Position numbers and translations under genes: made by a program. Shown here piece after piece: positions 18,806 through 26,516 of a DNA stretch of 64,000 nucleotides; the first letter of the stretch is position 1, and each line of letters begins with the position of its first letter. The notes under the pieces were generated by a model. That model ran no database searches and was not told the origin of the DNA. It was given only the letters and a program-made list of their open reading frames with translations. The DNA is from Pelagibacterium sediminicola (GTDB lineage: Bacteria > Pseudomonadota > Alphaproteobacteria > Rhizobiales > Devosiaceae), in NCBI RefSeq assembly GCF_003390885.1, contig NZ_QMEL01000001.1:310001-374000 (forward strand), given 5' to 3'.

Positions 18806-19025
18806 GAGTCTTTTTCTTAGCTCCCATGCGGGGGGCAGGCCCCCGCGCTTTTCCGTCCCCGATCACAAGGGCCGCCACACCGGAAAGAAACGTCCGATTG
18901 CGGCAAGGGACGGGTCGAAACTGAAATCCGGTTGACCTATATATAAGCAATCGGCGCGTGCAAACCAGTTTCAAGCGCCCCCGACCTGAACAAGCATACG
19001 CGATCACCCGCGGAAAGGGGAGCCA

Positions 19026-19454
19026 ATGGGCCGCCTCATCGTCATTTTCCTCATGCTCGTGCCTTTTATCGAAATCGCCGGTTTTATCTGGGTCGGCGGG
19101 CAGATCGGGATATTGGCGACCCTGGCCGCGATCGTTCTGACGGCCGTTGCCGGGATGCTCGTCATCCGCTGGCAGGGCATGGGACTGATTCTTGACTCCC
19201 GGGCAATGATGGCGCGCGGAGAGGTGCCCGCCAAGGCTTTTGCCGAGGCCATGATGCTGGCGCTGGCCGGGCTCTTTCTGGTGATACCGGGGTTCGTCAC
19301 CGATGCGGTGGGGCTCTTGCTGCTCGTCCCGCCGGTGCGCGGCGCCCTTTACGCGCTTTTGAGCCGCAACATGGTGGTGGTCTCGAGCTATCGGCCATCG
19401 CAGCCGGGTCCGGGGACCAAATCGATCGACCTCGATCCCGATTCCTGGCGCTAG
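19026..19454 (+). CDS. fxsA: FxsA family membrane protein
   Basis: A 142-residue protein with about three to four membrane segments in the first 110 residues (MLVPFIEIAGFIWVGGQIG, then IRWQGMGL, then GLFLVIPGFVTDAVG) and a polar tail. The conserved E in PFIEIAGF and the PGFVTD motif mark the FxsA family, named for effects on phage F exclusion in E. coli. Its function in alphaproteobacteria is unknown. It is followed by secB after 128 bases. Confidence 0.9.
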   Translation: MGRLIVIFLMLVPFIEIAGFIWVGGQIGILATLAAIVLTAVAGMLVIRWQGMGLILDSRAMMARGEVPAKAFAEAMMLALAGLFLVIPGFVTDAVGLLLLVPPVRGALYALLSRNMVVVSSYRPSQPGPGTKSIDLDPDSWR

Positions 19455-19582
19455 GGCTTTTGCCGTGCTCCCGGCCCGCTCGGCTTGTGATGAAACGCCA
19501 AAAGTGCTAGCCAGACGCCCAATCCGGCGTGCCGCCCCCGCAGGACGGGCCCGGCACATTCTTGAGCATAAGAAGGACCAAA

Positions 19583-20107
19583 ATGGCTGAGGACAAACCG
19601 AACCCGGAAAACGCCGCGGCAACCGATCCGGCGAACGCGCCCCAGTTCGGCATTGCCGGGCAGTATATCAAGGATCTGAGCTTTGAAAGCCCGAACGCGC
19701 CCGCCTCGCTTCTGCCCGGCGCCAAGGCACCGACCTCCAACGTCAACATCAACGTTCAGGTCAAAAAGCAGTCCGACGAATCCTACGCCGTCGAGATCGG
19801 CCTCAACGTCAAGACCGAGCGCGAGGGCGCCGTGGTCTATGCGGTCGAGCTGGTTTATGGCGGGGTGTTCCGCGTCAAGAACGTGCCCGAAAACCAGTTG
19901 ACCCCGCTGCTGATGGTCGAAGGCCCGCGGCTGCTCTTCCCCTTTGCGCGCCAGGTCCTCGCCTCGACCATCCAGTCAGGCGGGTTCGCGCCCCTGATGC
20001 TCGAGCCGGTCGATTTCCTTGCGCTCTTCCGGCGCAACCTTGCGGCGGCCGCCGAGCGCCAGAAGCAGGCGGGCGGCGATGGCGAGGCGCCCGCAACGGT
20101 CAATTAG
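19583..20107 (+). CDS. secB: Protein-export chaperone SecB
   Basis: Tetrameric chaperone that keeps precursors unfolded and delivers them to SecA. The 174-residue product has the conserved IKDLSFESPNAP motif near residue 32, NVNINVQVKK, and the PFARQVLASTIQSGGFAPLML segment near 118-138. ATG at 19583 is preceded by AGAAGGA; the upstream frame to 19529 is not conserved. A strong terminator follows. Confidence 0.97.
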   Translation: MAEDKPNPENAAATDPANAPQFGIAGQYIKDLSFESPNAPASLLPGAKAPTSNVNINVQVKKQSDESYAVEIGLNVKTEREGAVVYAVELVYGGVFRVKNVPENQLTPLLMVEGPRLLFPFARQVLASTIQSGGFAPLMLEPVDFLALFRRNLAAAAERQKQAGGDGEAPATVN

Positions 20108-20131
20108 GGCCGGACTTGAGCTGTAAACGAT

Positions 20132-20167
20132 AAAAACCCCGGCGGCTCACCCCCGCCGGGGTTTTTT
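20132..20167 (+). terminator. Rho-independent terminator after secB
   Basis: AAAAACCCCGGCGG pairs with CCGCCGGGGTTTTTT across a CTCACCC-type loop, ending in six Ts, 25 bases after the secB stop. Confidence 0.92.
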
Positions 20168-20213
20168 CTTCGGTTTTTAATGAAATCGGACCCGGTTTGC
20201 ATCGCTCTGGTCC

Positions 20214-20313
20214 CCGGGAATAAATCCCGGGATGACATTGGAGATGGGGGCTGGGATCGTGCCGGCCACACCGATGTCATTCCGGCATTTATTGCCGGCA
20301 ATCCAGCACGGTC
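20214..20313. repeat. Repeat family D, copy 2
   Basis: CCCGGGAATAAATCCCGGG plus ATGACATTGG, then about 60 bp later GATGTCATTCCGG with CCGGCATTTATTGCCGG. The layout matches 16954-17042. It lies between the convergent secB and dnaQ genes. Confidence 0.75.
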
Positions 20314-20341
20314 CCACCACGACGCCGGCCATGCCGTTCCG

Positions 20342-21037
20342 TCAGCCCTCTTCGTATTGCGCCCAGATGGCCTTTTCACCCATCGCCGCGACAAAGGCGA
20401 GGTGGGCGGCGTGTTCGGCCTCGGTGATGCGCGGGGAGAGGGGCGCTGGCCTCTGGCGCGCCGGGGCGCGGTGGCCGCTCACCTTCTGGCTCAGTTGCGC
20501 CTCCGCCGAAAGCGCCAGCGCCACCTGACGCCCCCCGATCAGTTCGAGGTAGACTTCGGCGAGGATTTCCGAATCGAGCAGCGCGCCGTGCAGCGTGCGG
20601 CGCGAATTGTCGATGCCGTAATGCTTGCAGAGCGCATCGAGACTGACGCGCGCGCCCGGATGGACTTTTCGGGCCAGCATCACCGTGTCGATCACCGGAT
20701 TGGTGAGTTTGGGACGGCCCGCCGCCGCGAGTTCGGCGTTGAGAAAGCCCATATCGAAAGGCGCGTTGTGGATGATGAGGGTGGAGTCTTCGAGAAAATC
20801 GACAAAGGCCGCCGCCACATCGGCGAAAACCGGCTTGTCGCGCAAAAAATCCTCGGAGAGCCCGTGCACCTTGAAGGCTTCCTCGGGCATGTCGCGCTCG
20901 GGGTTGATGTAGACGTGGTGGTTCCTGCCGGTCGGCACGTGATTGACCAGCTCGACGCAGCCGATTTCCACCAGCTTGTCACCCCCCTGGGGGGAGAGCC
21001 CCGTCGTTTCGGTATCGAGCACGATCTCGCGCAGCAT
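20342..21037 (-). CDS. dnaQ: DNA polymerase III epsilon subunit
   Basis: Proofreading 3'-5' exonuclease of the replicase. The 231-residue product has ExoI VLDTETTGL (Asp8, Glu10), ExoII NAPFDMGFLN near 92, and the ExoIII-epsilon motif HGALLDSEILAEVY near 149 with the catalytic His and Asp. The C-terminal 45 residues are the polymerase-binding linker. It is the last of the origin-proximal minus-strand genes maf-aroE-coaE-dnaQ. Confidence 0.97.
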   Translation of the reverse strand: MLREIVLDTETTGLSPQGGDKLVEIGCVELVNHVPTGRNHHVYINPERDMPEEAFKVHGLSEDFLRDKPVFADVAAAFVDFLEDSTLIIHNAPFDMGFLNAELAAAGRPKLTNPVIDTVMLARKVHPGARVSLDALCKHYGIDNSRRTLHGALLDSEILAEVYLELIGGRQVALALSAEAQLSQKVSGHRAPARQRPAPLSPRITEAEHAAHLAFVAAMGEKAIWAQYEEG

Positions 21038-21046
21038 TTTTCGCCC

Positions 21047-21637
21047 CTATCGCCTTTGGGTCCGCAACAGTTCGATCACGGCCCGCGTCCGTGCGATCGT
21101 ATCGTCCATCGTCCCCGACGTGTCGATGACGTGATCGGCACGGGCTTTCTTGTCGGCCTGATCGAGCTGGCGGGAAAGGAGAAAATCGAGCTTTTCCCCG
21201 CTCATCCCGGGCCGGGCCAGCGCCCGTTGGCGCTGGATGGCCGGATCGCAGGCCGTGACGATCACCCGGTCGAGCCCGTAGCGGGCCCCGGTTTCGTACA
21301 AAAGCGGGATCTCGATCACGGCGATGTCCGCCCCTTGCGCCTCGGCGGCATCGAGAAAATCGATCGCCTTTTCGCGCACCAGCGGGTGGATGATGGATTC
21401 CAGTTCGCCCAGGCTTTCGGGCCGGTCGGCAAGCGCCCGCCCCAGTTTCTTGCGGTCGACCTCGCCGCTCGTCACCGTGCCGGGAAACGCCGCCGCGATC
21501 AGGGGAACCGCTTCGCCGGCATAAAGTGCGTGGACGGCGGCATCGGCCGAATAGGTGGGGATGCCAAGTCTTGCGATTTCCGCCAAGACCGTCGATTTGC
21601 CGGTCGCCATCGACCCGGTGAGCCCTACCCGCAGCAT
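21047..21637 (-). CDS. coaE: Dephospho-CoA kinase
   Basis: Final step of coenzyme A synthesis. The 196-residue product has the P-loop GSMATGKST at residues 8-16, the YSADAAVHAL substrate motif and IPLLYETG near 113. It sits 9 bases upstream of dnaQ and 1 base after aroE, in a tightly packed operon. Confidence 0.96.
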   Translation of the reverse strand: MLRVGLTGSMATGKSTVLAEIARLGIPTYSADAAVHALYAGEAVPLIAAAFPGTVTSGEVDRKKLGRALADRPESLGELESIIHPLVREKAIDFLDAAEAQGADIAVIEIPLLYETGARYGLDRVIVTACDPAIQRQRALARPGMSGEKLDFLLSRQLDQADKKARADHVIDTSGTMDDTIARTRAVIELLRTQRR

Positions 21638-21638
21638 C

Positions 21639-22469
21639 TCATTGCCCCATCGCCCCGAGCACGATTGCGCGCAAGCCGGGCGTCACCTCGGGAGTTGTGC
21701 CGAACCAGGCGGCAAAGCCGGGGACGGCCTGATAAAGCAGCATGCCCAGACCATCGACTGTCCGCAAGCCCCGCGCCTTTGCATCGGCCAGAAGCGGGGT
21801 GACGAGCGGGGTATAGACGATGTCGTTGACCACCGCGTGGCCGGGCAGCGCCCCAAGGTCGAGCCCCTCGAAGCGCGTACCGCCCATTCCCACCGCGCTG
21901 GTGTTGACCACCAGCCCCGCCGCCGGGGCGAAGCGGGCAAACTCATCGAGCGGGGCCGGGGTGATATTGCCCCCGAACTCGGCCGCAAGGCTTTCGGCCC
22001 GCGCCAGATTGCGGTTGAGCAGCACGATATCGGGAATTTTTCGCGCCTCGAGCGCGGCCAGTATGGCGCGCGAGGCGCCCCCTGCGCCAAGGACGATCGC
22101 CCGTTCAAGGTTTTCGTCCCATCCGGGGCCGGTCGCATCGAGGTTTGAAAGAAACCCCAGATAATCGGAATTGGAGCCCAGAATCCGGCCATTGCTGACG
22201 GTGAGCGTATTGACCGCGCCGATCTTTTCGGCCAGCGGGTCGACCGCGTCGCAGAGCGAGACCAGCGCTTCCTTGTGCGGGATGGTGGCGTTGCCGCCAA
22301 CGAACGCACCCTTGCGCAAGGCATCGATGAAAGCCCAGAGACCCTCGGGGGCGACATCGATGGGCTCGTAACTGCCATCGATACCGTGCCGCGTAAGCCA
22401 GGTGCCATGGATGAGAGGCGACCGGGAATGGGCGATCGGGTGGCCGATGACGAAGGCTTTGATGGTCAT
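21639..22469 (-). CDS. aroE: Shikimate dehydrogenase
   Basis: NADPH-dependent reduction of 3-dehydroshikimate in aromatic amino acid synthesis. The 276-residue product has HSRSPLIHG near residue 14, the catalytic Lys66 in NATIPHKE, NSDYLGF near 100, and the nucleotide-binding GAGGASRAI near 126. Its ATG overlaps the maf stop by 4 bases. Confidence 0.96.
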   Translation of the reverse strand: MTIKAFVIGHPIAHSRSPLIHGTWLTRHGIDGSYEPIDVAPEGLWAFIDALRKGAFVGGNATIPHKEALVSLCDAVDPLAEKIGAVNTLTVSNGRILGSNSDYLGFLSNLDATGPGWDENLERAIVLGAGGASRAILAALEARKIPDIVLLNRNLARAESLAAEFGGNITPAPLDEFARFAPAAGLVVNTSAVGMGGTRFEGLDLGALPGHAVVNDIVYTPLVTPLLADAKARGLRTVDGLGMLLYQAVPGFAAWFGTTPEVTPGLRAIVLGAMGQ

Positions 22470-23089
22470 TTTCCGGTTCCGGGGTCAAAGGATTTCGGCC
22501 CAAGCAATTCTGGACCGTGACGGCGCAGGCCGTCGAGCAGGGCAAGAAGCGGCAGGCCGAGCACGGTAAAGTAGTCACCCTTTACCGCAGAAAAGAGCCG
22601 CACCGAAGGCCCTTCGAGCCGGTAGCCGCCGACCGAGCCTAGAATAGCCTCCCCCTCGAGATCGAGAACATGCTCAAGCTCGGCGGCGGAAAAATCGCAC
22701 ATGGTCATTTCCGCGCTGTCGCGCGCCGCCCAGACGATATCACCACCCCTTGCGAGCGCCGCGGCGGCGTGCAGGTGATGGGTGCGCCCGGCCAGCTCCT
22801 GCAACTGGCGGCGGGCCGTTTCACGTGAATCGGGCTTGTGGAGGTCGAGCCCCTCGCAATCGAGCGTCTGGTCGGCGCCGATCACCAGAGCCTGCGGGCG
22901 CGTCCGGCTCACGGCCAGCGCCTTTTCGCGCGCCAGAGCCAGGGCGATATCGGCCTTGCCGGCGCCGTCCACCGCAAGATGGCTTTCAATCGCCCGTTCA
23001 TCGACCGGGGCGGTCTGGACGGAAAAGGCGATACCCACAGCATCGAGCAGGGTTTTACGCGTCGGGCTTTTGGAGGCAAGGATCAGCAT
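22466..23089 (-). CDS. maf: Maf-like nucleoside triphosphate pyrophosphatase
   Basis: House-cleaning pyrophosphatase acting on modified or pyrimidine NTPs. The 207-residue product begins MLILASKSPTRKTLL (the conserved S/R loop) and has VIGADQTLDCEG and VGGYRLEG. ATG at 23089 is chosen on homology; the upstream 14 codons extend into the origin region. It is the first gene leftward of the proposed origin and carries a parS-like site in its coding sequence. Confidence 0.95.
   Translation of the reverse strand: MLILASKSPTRKTLLDAVGIAFSVQTAPVDERAIESHLAVDGAGKADIALALAREKALAVSRTRPQALVIGADQTLDCEGLDLHKPDSRETARRQLQELAGRTHHLHAAAALARGGDIVWAARDSAEMTMCDFSAAELEHVLDLEGEAILGSVGGYRLEGPSVRLFSAVKGDYFTVLGLPLLALLDGLRRHGPELLGPKSFDPGTGK
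22818..22831. promoter_or_regulatory. parS-like site in maf
   Basis: GTTTCACGTGAATC, one mismatch from GTTTCACGTGAAAC. Its reverse complement is identical to the three sites at 27835-27924, so it is likely a real ParB site left of the origin. Confidence 0.65.
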
Positions 23090-23121
23090 GGCTGGGCAAT
23101 CCGGATGGTTCGGAGTCCGCT

Positions 23122-23130
23122 TTTTCCACA
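23122..23130 (+). promoter_or_regulatory. DnaA box (TTTTCCACA)
   Basis: One mismatch from TTATCCACA, 33 bases from the maf start. Confidence 0.6.
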
Positions 23131-23171
23131 CCGTTGTCCAAAGGGAAAGCGGTTCGGGCCGGGCCGGGCGG

Positions 23172-23180
23172 CGTGGATAA
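23172..23180 (-). promoter_or_regulatory. DnaA box (TTATCCACG on minus strand)
   Basis: CGTGGATAA on the plus strand; one mismatch from consensus, at the last position. The best DnaA box in the gap. Confidence 0.65.
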
Positions 23181-23206
23181 GATTATGCCCGCTGGGCGGG
23201 AATTGG

Positions 23207-23222
23207 TTAACAGGTGGTTAAG
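23207..23222 (+). promoter_or_regulatory. CtrA box 1 (TTAA-N7-TTAAG)
   Basis: Both TTAA half-sites with 7-base spacing; the last base is G instead of C. It overlaps a weak DnaA-like 9-mer (GGTGGTTAA, 23213-23221), as CtrA and DnaA sites do in the Caulobacter origin. Confidence 0.6.
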
Positions 23223-23242
23223 CTGTGGACGGTTTGAAGGGA

Positions 23243-23251
23243 TGTGGAAAA
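23243..23251 (-). promoter_or_regulatory. DnaA box (TTTTCCACA on minus strand)
   Basis: TGTGGAAAA on the plus strand; one mismatch. A related TGTGGAC core lies just upstream at 23224-23230. Confidence 0.6.
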
Positions 23252-23291
23252 GAACGGGGATATTTGTCCCGGAAGCAGGGGGCGGTTATGG

Positions 23292-23307
23292 TTAACGTTC
23301 GGTTAAC
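23292..23307 (+). promoter_or_regulatory. CtrA box 2 (perfect TTAA-N7-TTAAC)
   Basis: TTAACGTTCGGTTAAC is an exact match to the Caulobacter CtrA consensus. Its last base is the first base of a DnaA-like CTATGCACA. Confidence 0.72.
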
Positions 23308-23325
23308 TATGCACAGGGCTAGAGG

Positions 23326-23341
23326 TTAACAAAGCCTTAAC
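23326..23341 (+). promoter_or_regulatory. CtrA box 3 (perfect TTAA-N7-TTAAC)
   Basis: TTAACAAAGCCTTAAC is an exact consensus match, starting 34 bases after box 2 begins (roughly three helical turns). Confidence 0.72.
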
Positions 23342-23562
23342 GGGCGGCGCTATCCGGGATTTTTCCTTTTTTGCGGCGCTGGTTTTCCACGCAGGTCGAG
23401 AAGGGCATCATGCCGCAGCGCCGGGCTGGCCCGTCCGGTTGTGGGGCCGGCACAATTGGTGCAAAACACAGCCAAGAAGAATAAGCAGACTCTTTTGAGA
23501 GTCTTATTTAAGGGCCCAGCCTTTCTTTGTTCCGGCGCCAAGCGCGCCCCACGAGGATTTCA

Positions 23563-24600
23563 ATGACCGCACCAGCACCGACGGGAAAGCCGTTGCTCGA
23601 TACGGCGCGCGGCTTGCGCCAGCCAAAACCACCCATCTGGATCATGCGCCAGGCGGGACGCTACCTGCCCGAATACAGGGAAGTCCGCGAAAAGGCCGGC
23701 GGGTTCCTCAATCTCTGCTATGCACCTGAACTGGCAAGCGAGGTCACTCTCCAGCCCTTGCGGCGGTTCGATCTCGATGCCGCGATCATCTTTTCGGATA
23801 TTCTCGTCATCCCCGACGCCCTTGGCCAGAACGTGCGCTTTGAAAAGGGTGAAGGCCCGGTTCTCGATCCCATCACCCCGCAGACGCTGGGACGGCTCGA
23901 CCCCGATGCGGTCCTTGGCCATCTCGCCCCGGTCTTTGAAACGCTTGAACGAACGAAAACCGCACTGGCGCCGGAAAAGACCCTTATCGGGTTCTGCGGC
24001 GCGCCATGGACCGTTGCCACCTATATGATCGGGGGACGGGGTTCGCCCGATCAGGCCGCCGCCCGGCTTTTCGCGCTCAACCACCCGGAGGCCTTTGCGC
24101 GGCTCATCGATCTTCTCGTCGAGGTTTCCGCCACCTATCTTATCGCCCAGCTTTCAGCCGGTGCCGATATGGTGCAGATCTTCGAGAGCTGGGCACTCAA
24201 TCTCGATGAAAACGCCTTTGAATCTTATGTGATTGCGCCCAACAAGGCGTTGGTGGAGAAGGTGCGCGCCGCGGTTCCCGATGCGGTGATCACCGGGTTT
24301 CCGCGCGGCGCGGCAGGGATGATCGGCCGGTTTGCACGGGAAACCGGGGTCAATGTCATCGGGCTCGATTATGCGACGCCGCTTGCCTTCGCCAACGAGA
24401 ACCTCGACTCCAAAATCCCCGTCCAGGGCAATCTCGACCCCTTGCGGCTGGTGGCCGGCGGGGCGCAGATGGAAAGCCGGGCGCGGGAAATCGTTGACGG
24501 CTTTGCCCATCGCCCCCATATTTTCAACCTCGGGCACGGCATCGTGCCCCAGACCCCGATCGAAAACGTCTCCCGCCTCATCGATATCGTCAAAGCATGA
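23563..24600 (+). CDS. hemE: Uroporphyrinogen decarboxylase
   Basis: Converts uroporphyrinogen III to coproporphyrinogen III in heme synthesis. The 345-residue product has the N-terminal signature PPIWIMRQAGRYLPEYR near residue 24, FSDILVIPDALG, GFCGAPWTVATYM and the C-terminal NLGHGI. ATG at 23563 lies 10 bases after GAGG; the short in-frame extension to 23527 lacks support. It is the first gene to the right of the proposed origin, and its stop overlaps hemJ as ATGA. Confidence 0.97.
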   Translation: MTAPAPTGKPLLDTARGLRQPKPPIWIMRQAGRYLPEYREVREKAGGFLNLCYAPELASEVTLQPLRRFDLDAAIIFSDILVIPDALGQNVRFEKGEGPVLDPITPQTLGRLDPDAVLGHLAPVFETLERTKTALAPEKTLIGFCGAPWTVATYMIGGRGSPDQAAARLFALNHPEAFARLIDLLVEVSATYLIAQLSAGADMVQIFESWALNLDENAFESYVIAPNKALVEKVRAAVPDAVITGFPRGAAGMIGRFARETGVNVIGLDYATPLAFANENLDSKIPVQGNLDPLRLVAGGAQMESRAREIVDGFAHRPHIFNLGHGIVPQTPIENVSRLIDIVKA

Positions 24601-25031
24601 ACTGGTACGCCATAACGCTCGCCGCTCACGTCATCTCGGTCATCGCCTGGATGGCCGGGTCGCTCTATCTGCCGCGGCTTTTCGTCTATCACGCCGACGC
24701 GGCCAAGGGATCGGAGACCTCTGAAACCTTCAAGGTGATGGAGCGACGGCTGTTGAGGGCCATCATGACCCCGGCGATGATCGCAAGCTGGCTTTTCGGG
24801 CTGACGCTCGCCTTTCATTTCAAGGTGGTCGATTTTTCAGCCGGCTGGATGTGGCTCAAGGCGGTCTTCGTCATTCTGCTTTCAGGCTATCACGGGCTGC
24901 TGGCCCGGCACCTCAAAGCGTTCGCCCAGGACCGGAACACCAAGTCGGCCCGCTATTTCCGGGCGATCAACGAAATTCCGACCGTTTTGATGATCGTCAT
25001 CGTGGTTGCGGTGATCGTCAAGCCGTTCTGA
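24597..25031 (+). CDS. hemJ: Protoporphyrinogen oxidase HemJ
   Basis: Membrane protoporphyrinogen IX oxidase of the HemJ type, used by most alphaproteobacteria in place of HemG/HemY. The 144-residue product has four membrane segments and begins NWYAITLAAHVISVIAWMAG with the conserved His. Coupling to hemE by a 4-base overlap supports the heme role. Confidence 0.93.
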   Translation: MNWYAITLAAHVISVIAWMAGSLYLPRLFVYHADAAKGSETSETFKVMERRLLRAIMTPAMIASWLFGLTLAFHFKVVDFSAGWMWLKAVFVILLSGYHGLLARHLKAFAQDRNTKSARYFRAINEIPTVLMIVIVVAVIVKPF

Positions 25032-25205
25032 GCGGGGCGCGCGGGGGAAATTCCCCGCGCCATCCAGAGCGGTTCTGCTTGCAATCGCGCCAGCGAATGG
25101 TTATTGAATCGCTCAACTCACACATTCGTTGTGACCTTTCAGGCGGCGATCGTACCCGCCCCCTTCCTTTCTCTTGTCCTTCCCCAATCCCCCAAAAGGC
25201 TGATC

Positions 25206-26471
25206 ATGGAATTCATGAAGCTCAGGGACCTCAAGGCCAAACCAGCGGCCGAACTGCAGTCCTATGCCGAAGAGCTCGAAATCGAGAACGCGAACACCCT
25301 GCGCAAGCAGGAGCTGATGTTTGCGATATTGAAGCAGATGGCCTCGCGCGACGTCGAGATCATCGGGGAGGGGGTCGTTGAGGTCCTGCCGGACGGGTTC
25401 GGTTTCCTGCGCTCGCCCGATGCGAACTATCTGCCCGGTCCTGACGATATCTATGTCAGCCCCTCCCAGATCCGCCGTTTCGGCCTGCGTACCGGGGATA
25501 CCGTCGAGGGTCAGATCCGTTCGCCCAAGGAAGGCGAACGCTATTTTGCGCTGCTCAAAGTCAACACCATCAATTTTGAGGAACCCGAAAAGGTCCGTCA
25601 CAAGATCAATTTCGACAACCTCACCCCGCTCTATCCCGACGAGCGGCTGCGCATGGAAATCGACGATCCCACGCTCAAGGACCGTTCGGCCCGCGTCATC
25701 GATCTGGTCGCCCCGCTCGGCAAGGGACAGCGTGCCCTCATTGTTGCGCCGCCCCGTACCGGTAAAACGGTACTGTTGCAAAATATTGCACAATCTATCG
25801 CCAGCAATCATCCCGAGTGCTATCTGATCGTGCTTTTGATCGACGAGCGGCCCGAGGAAGTCACCGACATGCAGCGCTCGGTCAAGGGCGAGGTCATCTC
25901 CTCGACCTTTGACGAACCGGCCTCACGCCACGTGCAGGTCGCCGAAATGGTCATCGAAAAGGCCAAGCGCCTGGTCGAACACAAGCGGGACGTGGTGATC
26001 CTGCTCGATTCCATCACCCGGCTGGGCCGCGCCTACAACACGGTCGTCCCGTCCTCGGGCAAGGTGCTGACCGGTGGTGTCGATGCCAATGCGCTCCAGC
26101 GCCCCAAGCGCTTTTTCGGCGCGGCGCGCAATATCGAGGACGGTGGATCGCTCACCATCATCTCGACGGCCCTCATCGATACGGGCAGCCGCATGGACGA
26201 GGTGATCTTCGAGGAGTTCAAGGGCACCGGCAACTCGGAAATTGTGCTCGACCGCAAGGTTTCCGACAAGCGCGTCTTCCCGGCCATCGACGTCACCAAG
26301 TCCGGCACCCGCAAGGAAGAGCTGCTGGTCGAACCCGATGTGCTGCGCAAGATGTACGTACTGCGCCGCATCCTCAATCCCATGGGGACGGTCGATGCCA
26401 TGGAATTCCTGCTCGACAAGCTCCGCCAGACCAAGACCAACGGCGAATTTTTCGATTCGATGAACACCTGA
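25206..26471 (+). CDS. rho: Transcription termination factor Rho
   Basis: Hexameric RNA helicase that ends transcription. The 421-residue product has the N-terminal Rho-N domain ([20 protein letters not shown]), the RNA-binding cold-shock-like domain with [22 protein letters not shown], Walker [13 protein letters not shown] near 184, Walker [15 protein letters not shown] and the Q/R-loop segments. ATG at 25206 gives the usual length; ATG at 25215 is possible. The 174-bp leader has a GCGCGGGG/CCCCGCGC hairpin near 25039-25060 without a T-run. Confidence 0.98.
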   Translation: MEFMKLRDLKAKPAAELQSYAEELEIENANTLRKQELMFAILKQMASRDVEIIGEGVVEVLPDGFGFLRSPDANYLPGPDDIYVSPSQIRRFGLRTGDTVEGQIRSPKEGERYFALLKVNTINFEEPEKVRHKINFDNLTPLYPDERLRMEIDDPTLKDRSARVIDLVAPLGKGQRALIVAPPRTGKTVLLQNIAQSIASNHPECYLIVLLIDERPEEVTDMQRSVKGEVISSTFDEPASRHVQVAEMVIEKAKRLVEHKRDVVILLDSITRLGRAYNTVVPSSGKVLTGGVDANALQRPKRFFGAARNIEDGGSLTIISTALIDTGSRMDEVIFEEFKGTGNSEIVLDRKVSDKRVFPAIDVTKSGTRKEELLVEPDVLRKMYVLRRILNPMGTVDAMEFLLDKLRQTKTNGEFFDSMNT

Positions 26472-26516
26472 TCGCCGTCCAGGCGCGGTCGGCGGTCGTT
26501 TATCCGGTCCTCAGCG

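Larger units (their letters stand above)
23090..23562. other. oriC: Probable chromosomal replication origin (oriC)
   Basis: A 473-bp non-coding gap between divergent maf and hemE. Caulobacter and many other alphaproteobacteria carry their origin beside hemE. DnaA-box-like 9-mers, compared with TTATCCACA, are at 23122-23130, 23172-23180, 23213-23221, 23243-23251, 23307-23315 and 23383-23391. Three TTAA-N7-TTAA(C/G) elements match CtrA boxes. The 23461-23510 stretch is locally AT-rich (AAGAATAAGC.., CTTATTTAAG) with a small AGACTC/GAGTCT hairpin, and could be the unwinding element or the hemE promoter. Genes on both sides point outward. No replication data are available to me, so this remains a prediction. 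Confidence 0.82.

Noticed and set aside
20180-21802. A 540-codon plus-strand frame over dnaQ and coaE
   Set aside because: Antisense shadow; begins in a repeat element.
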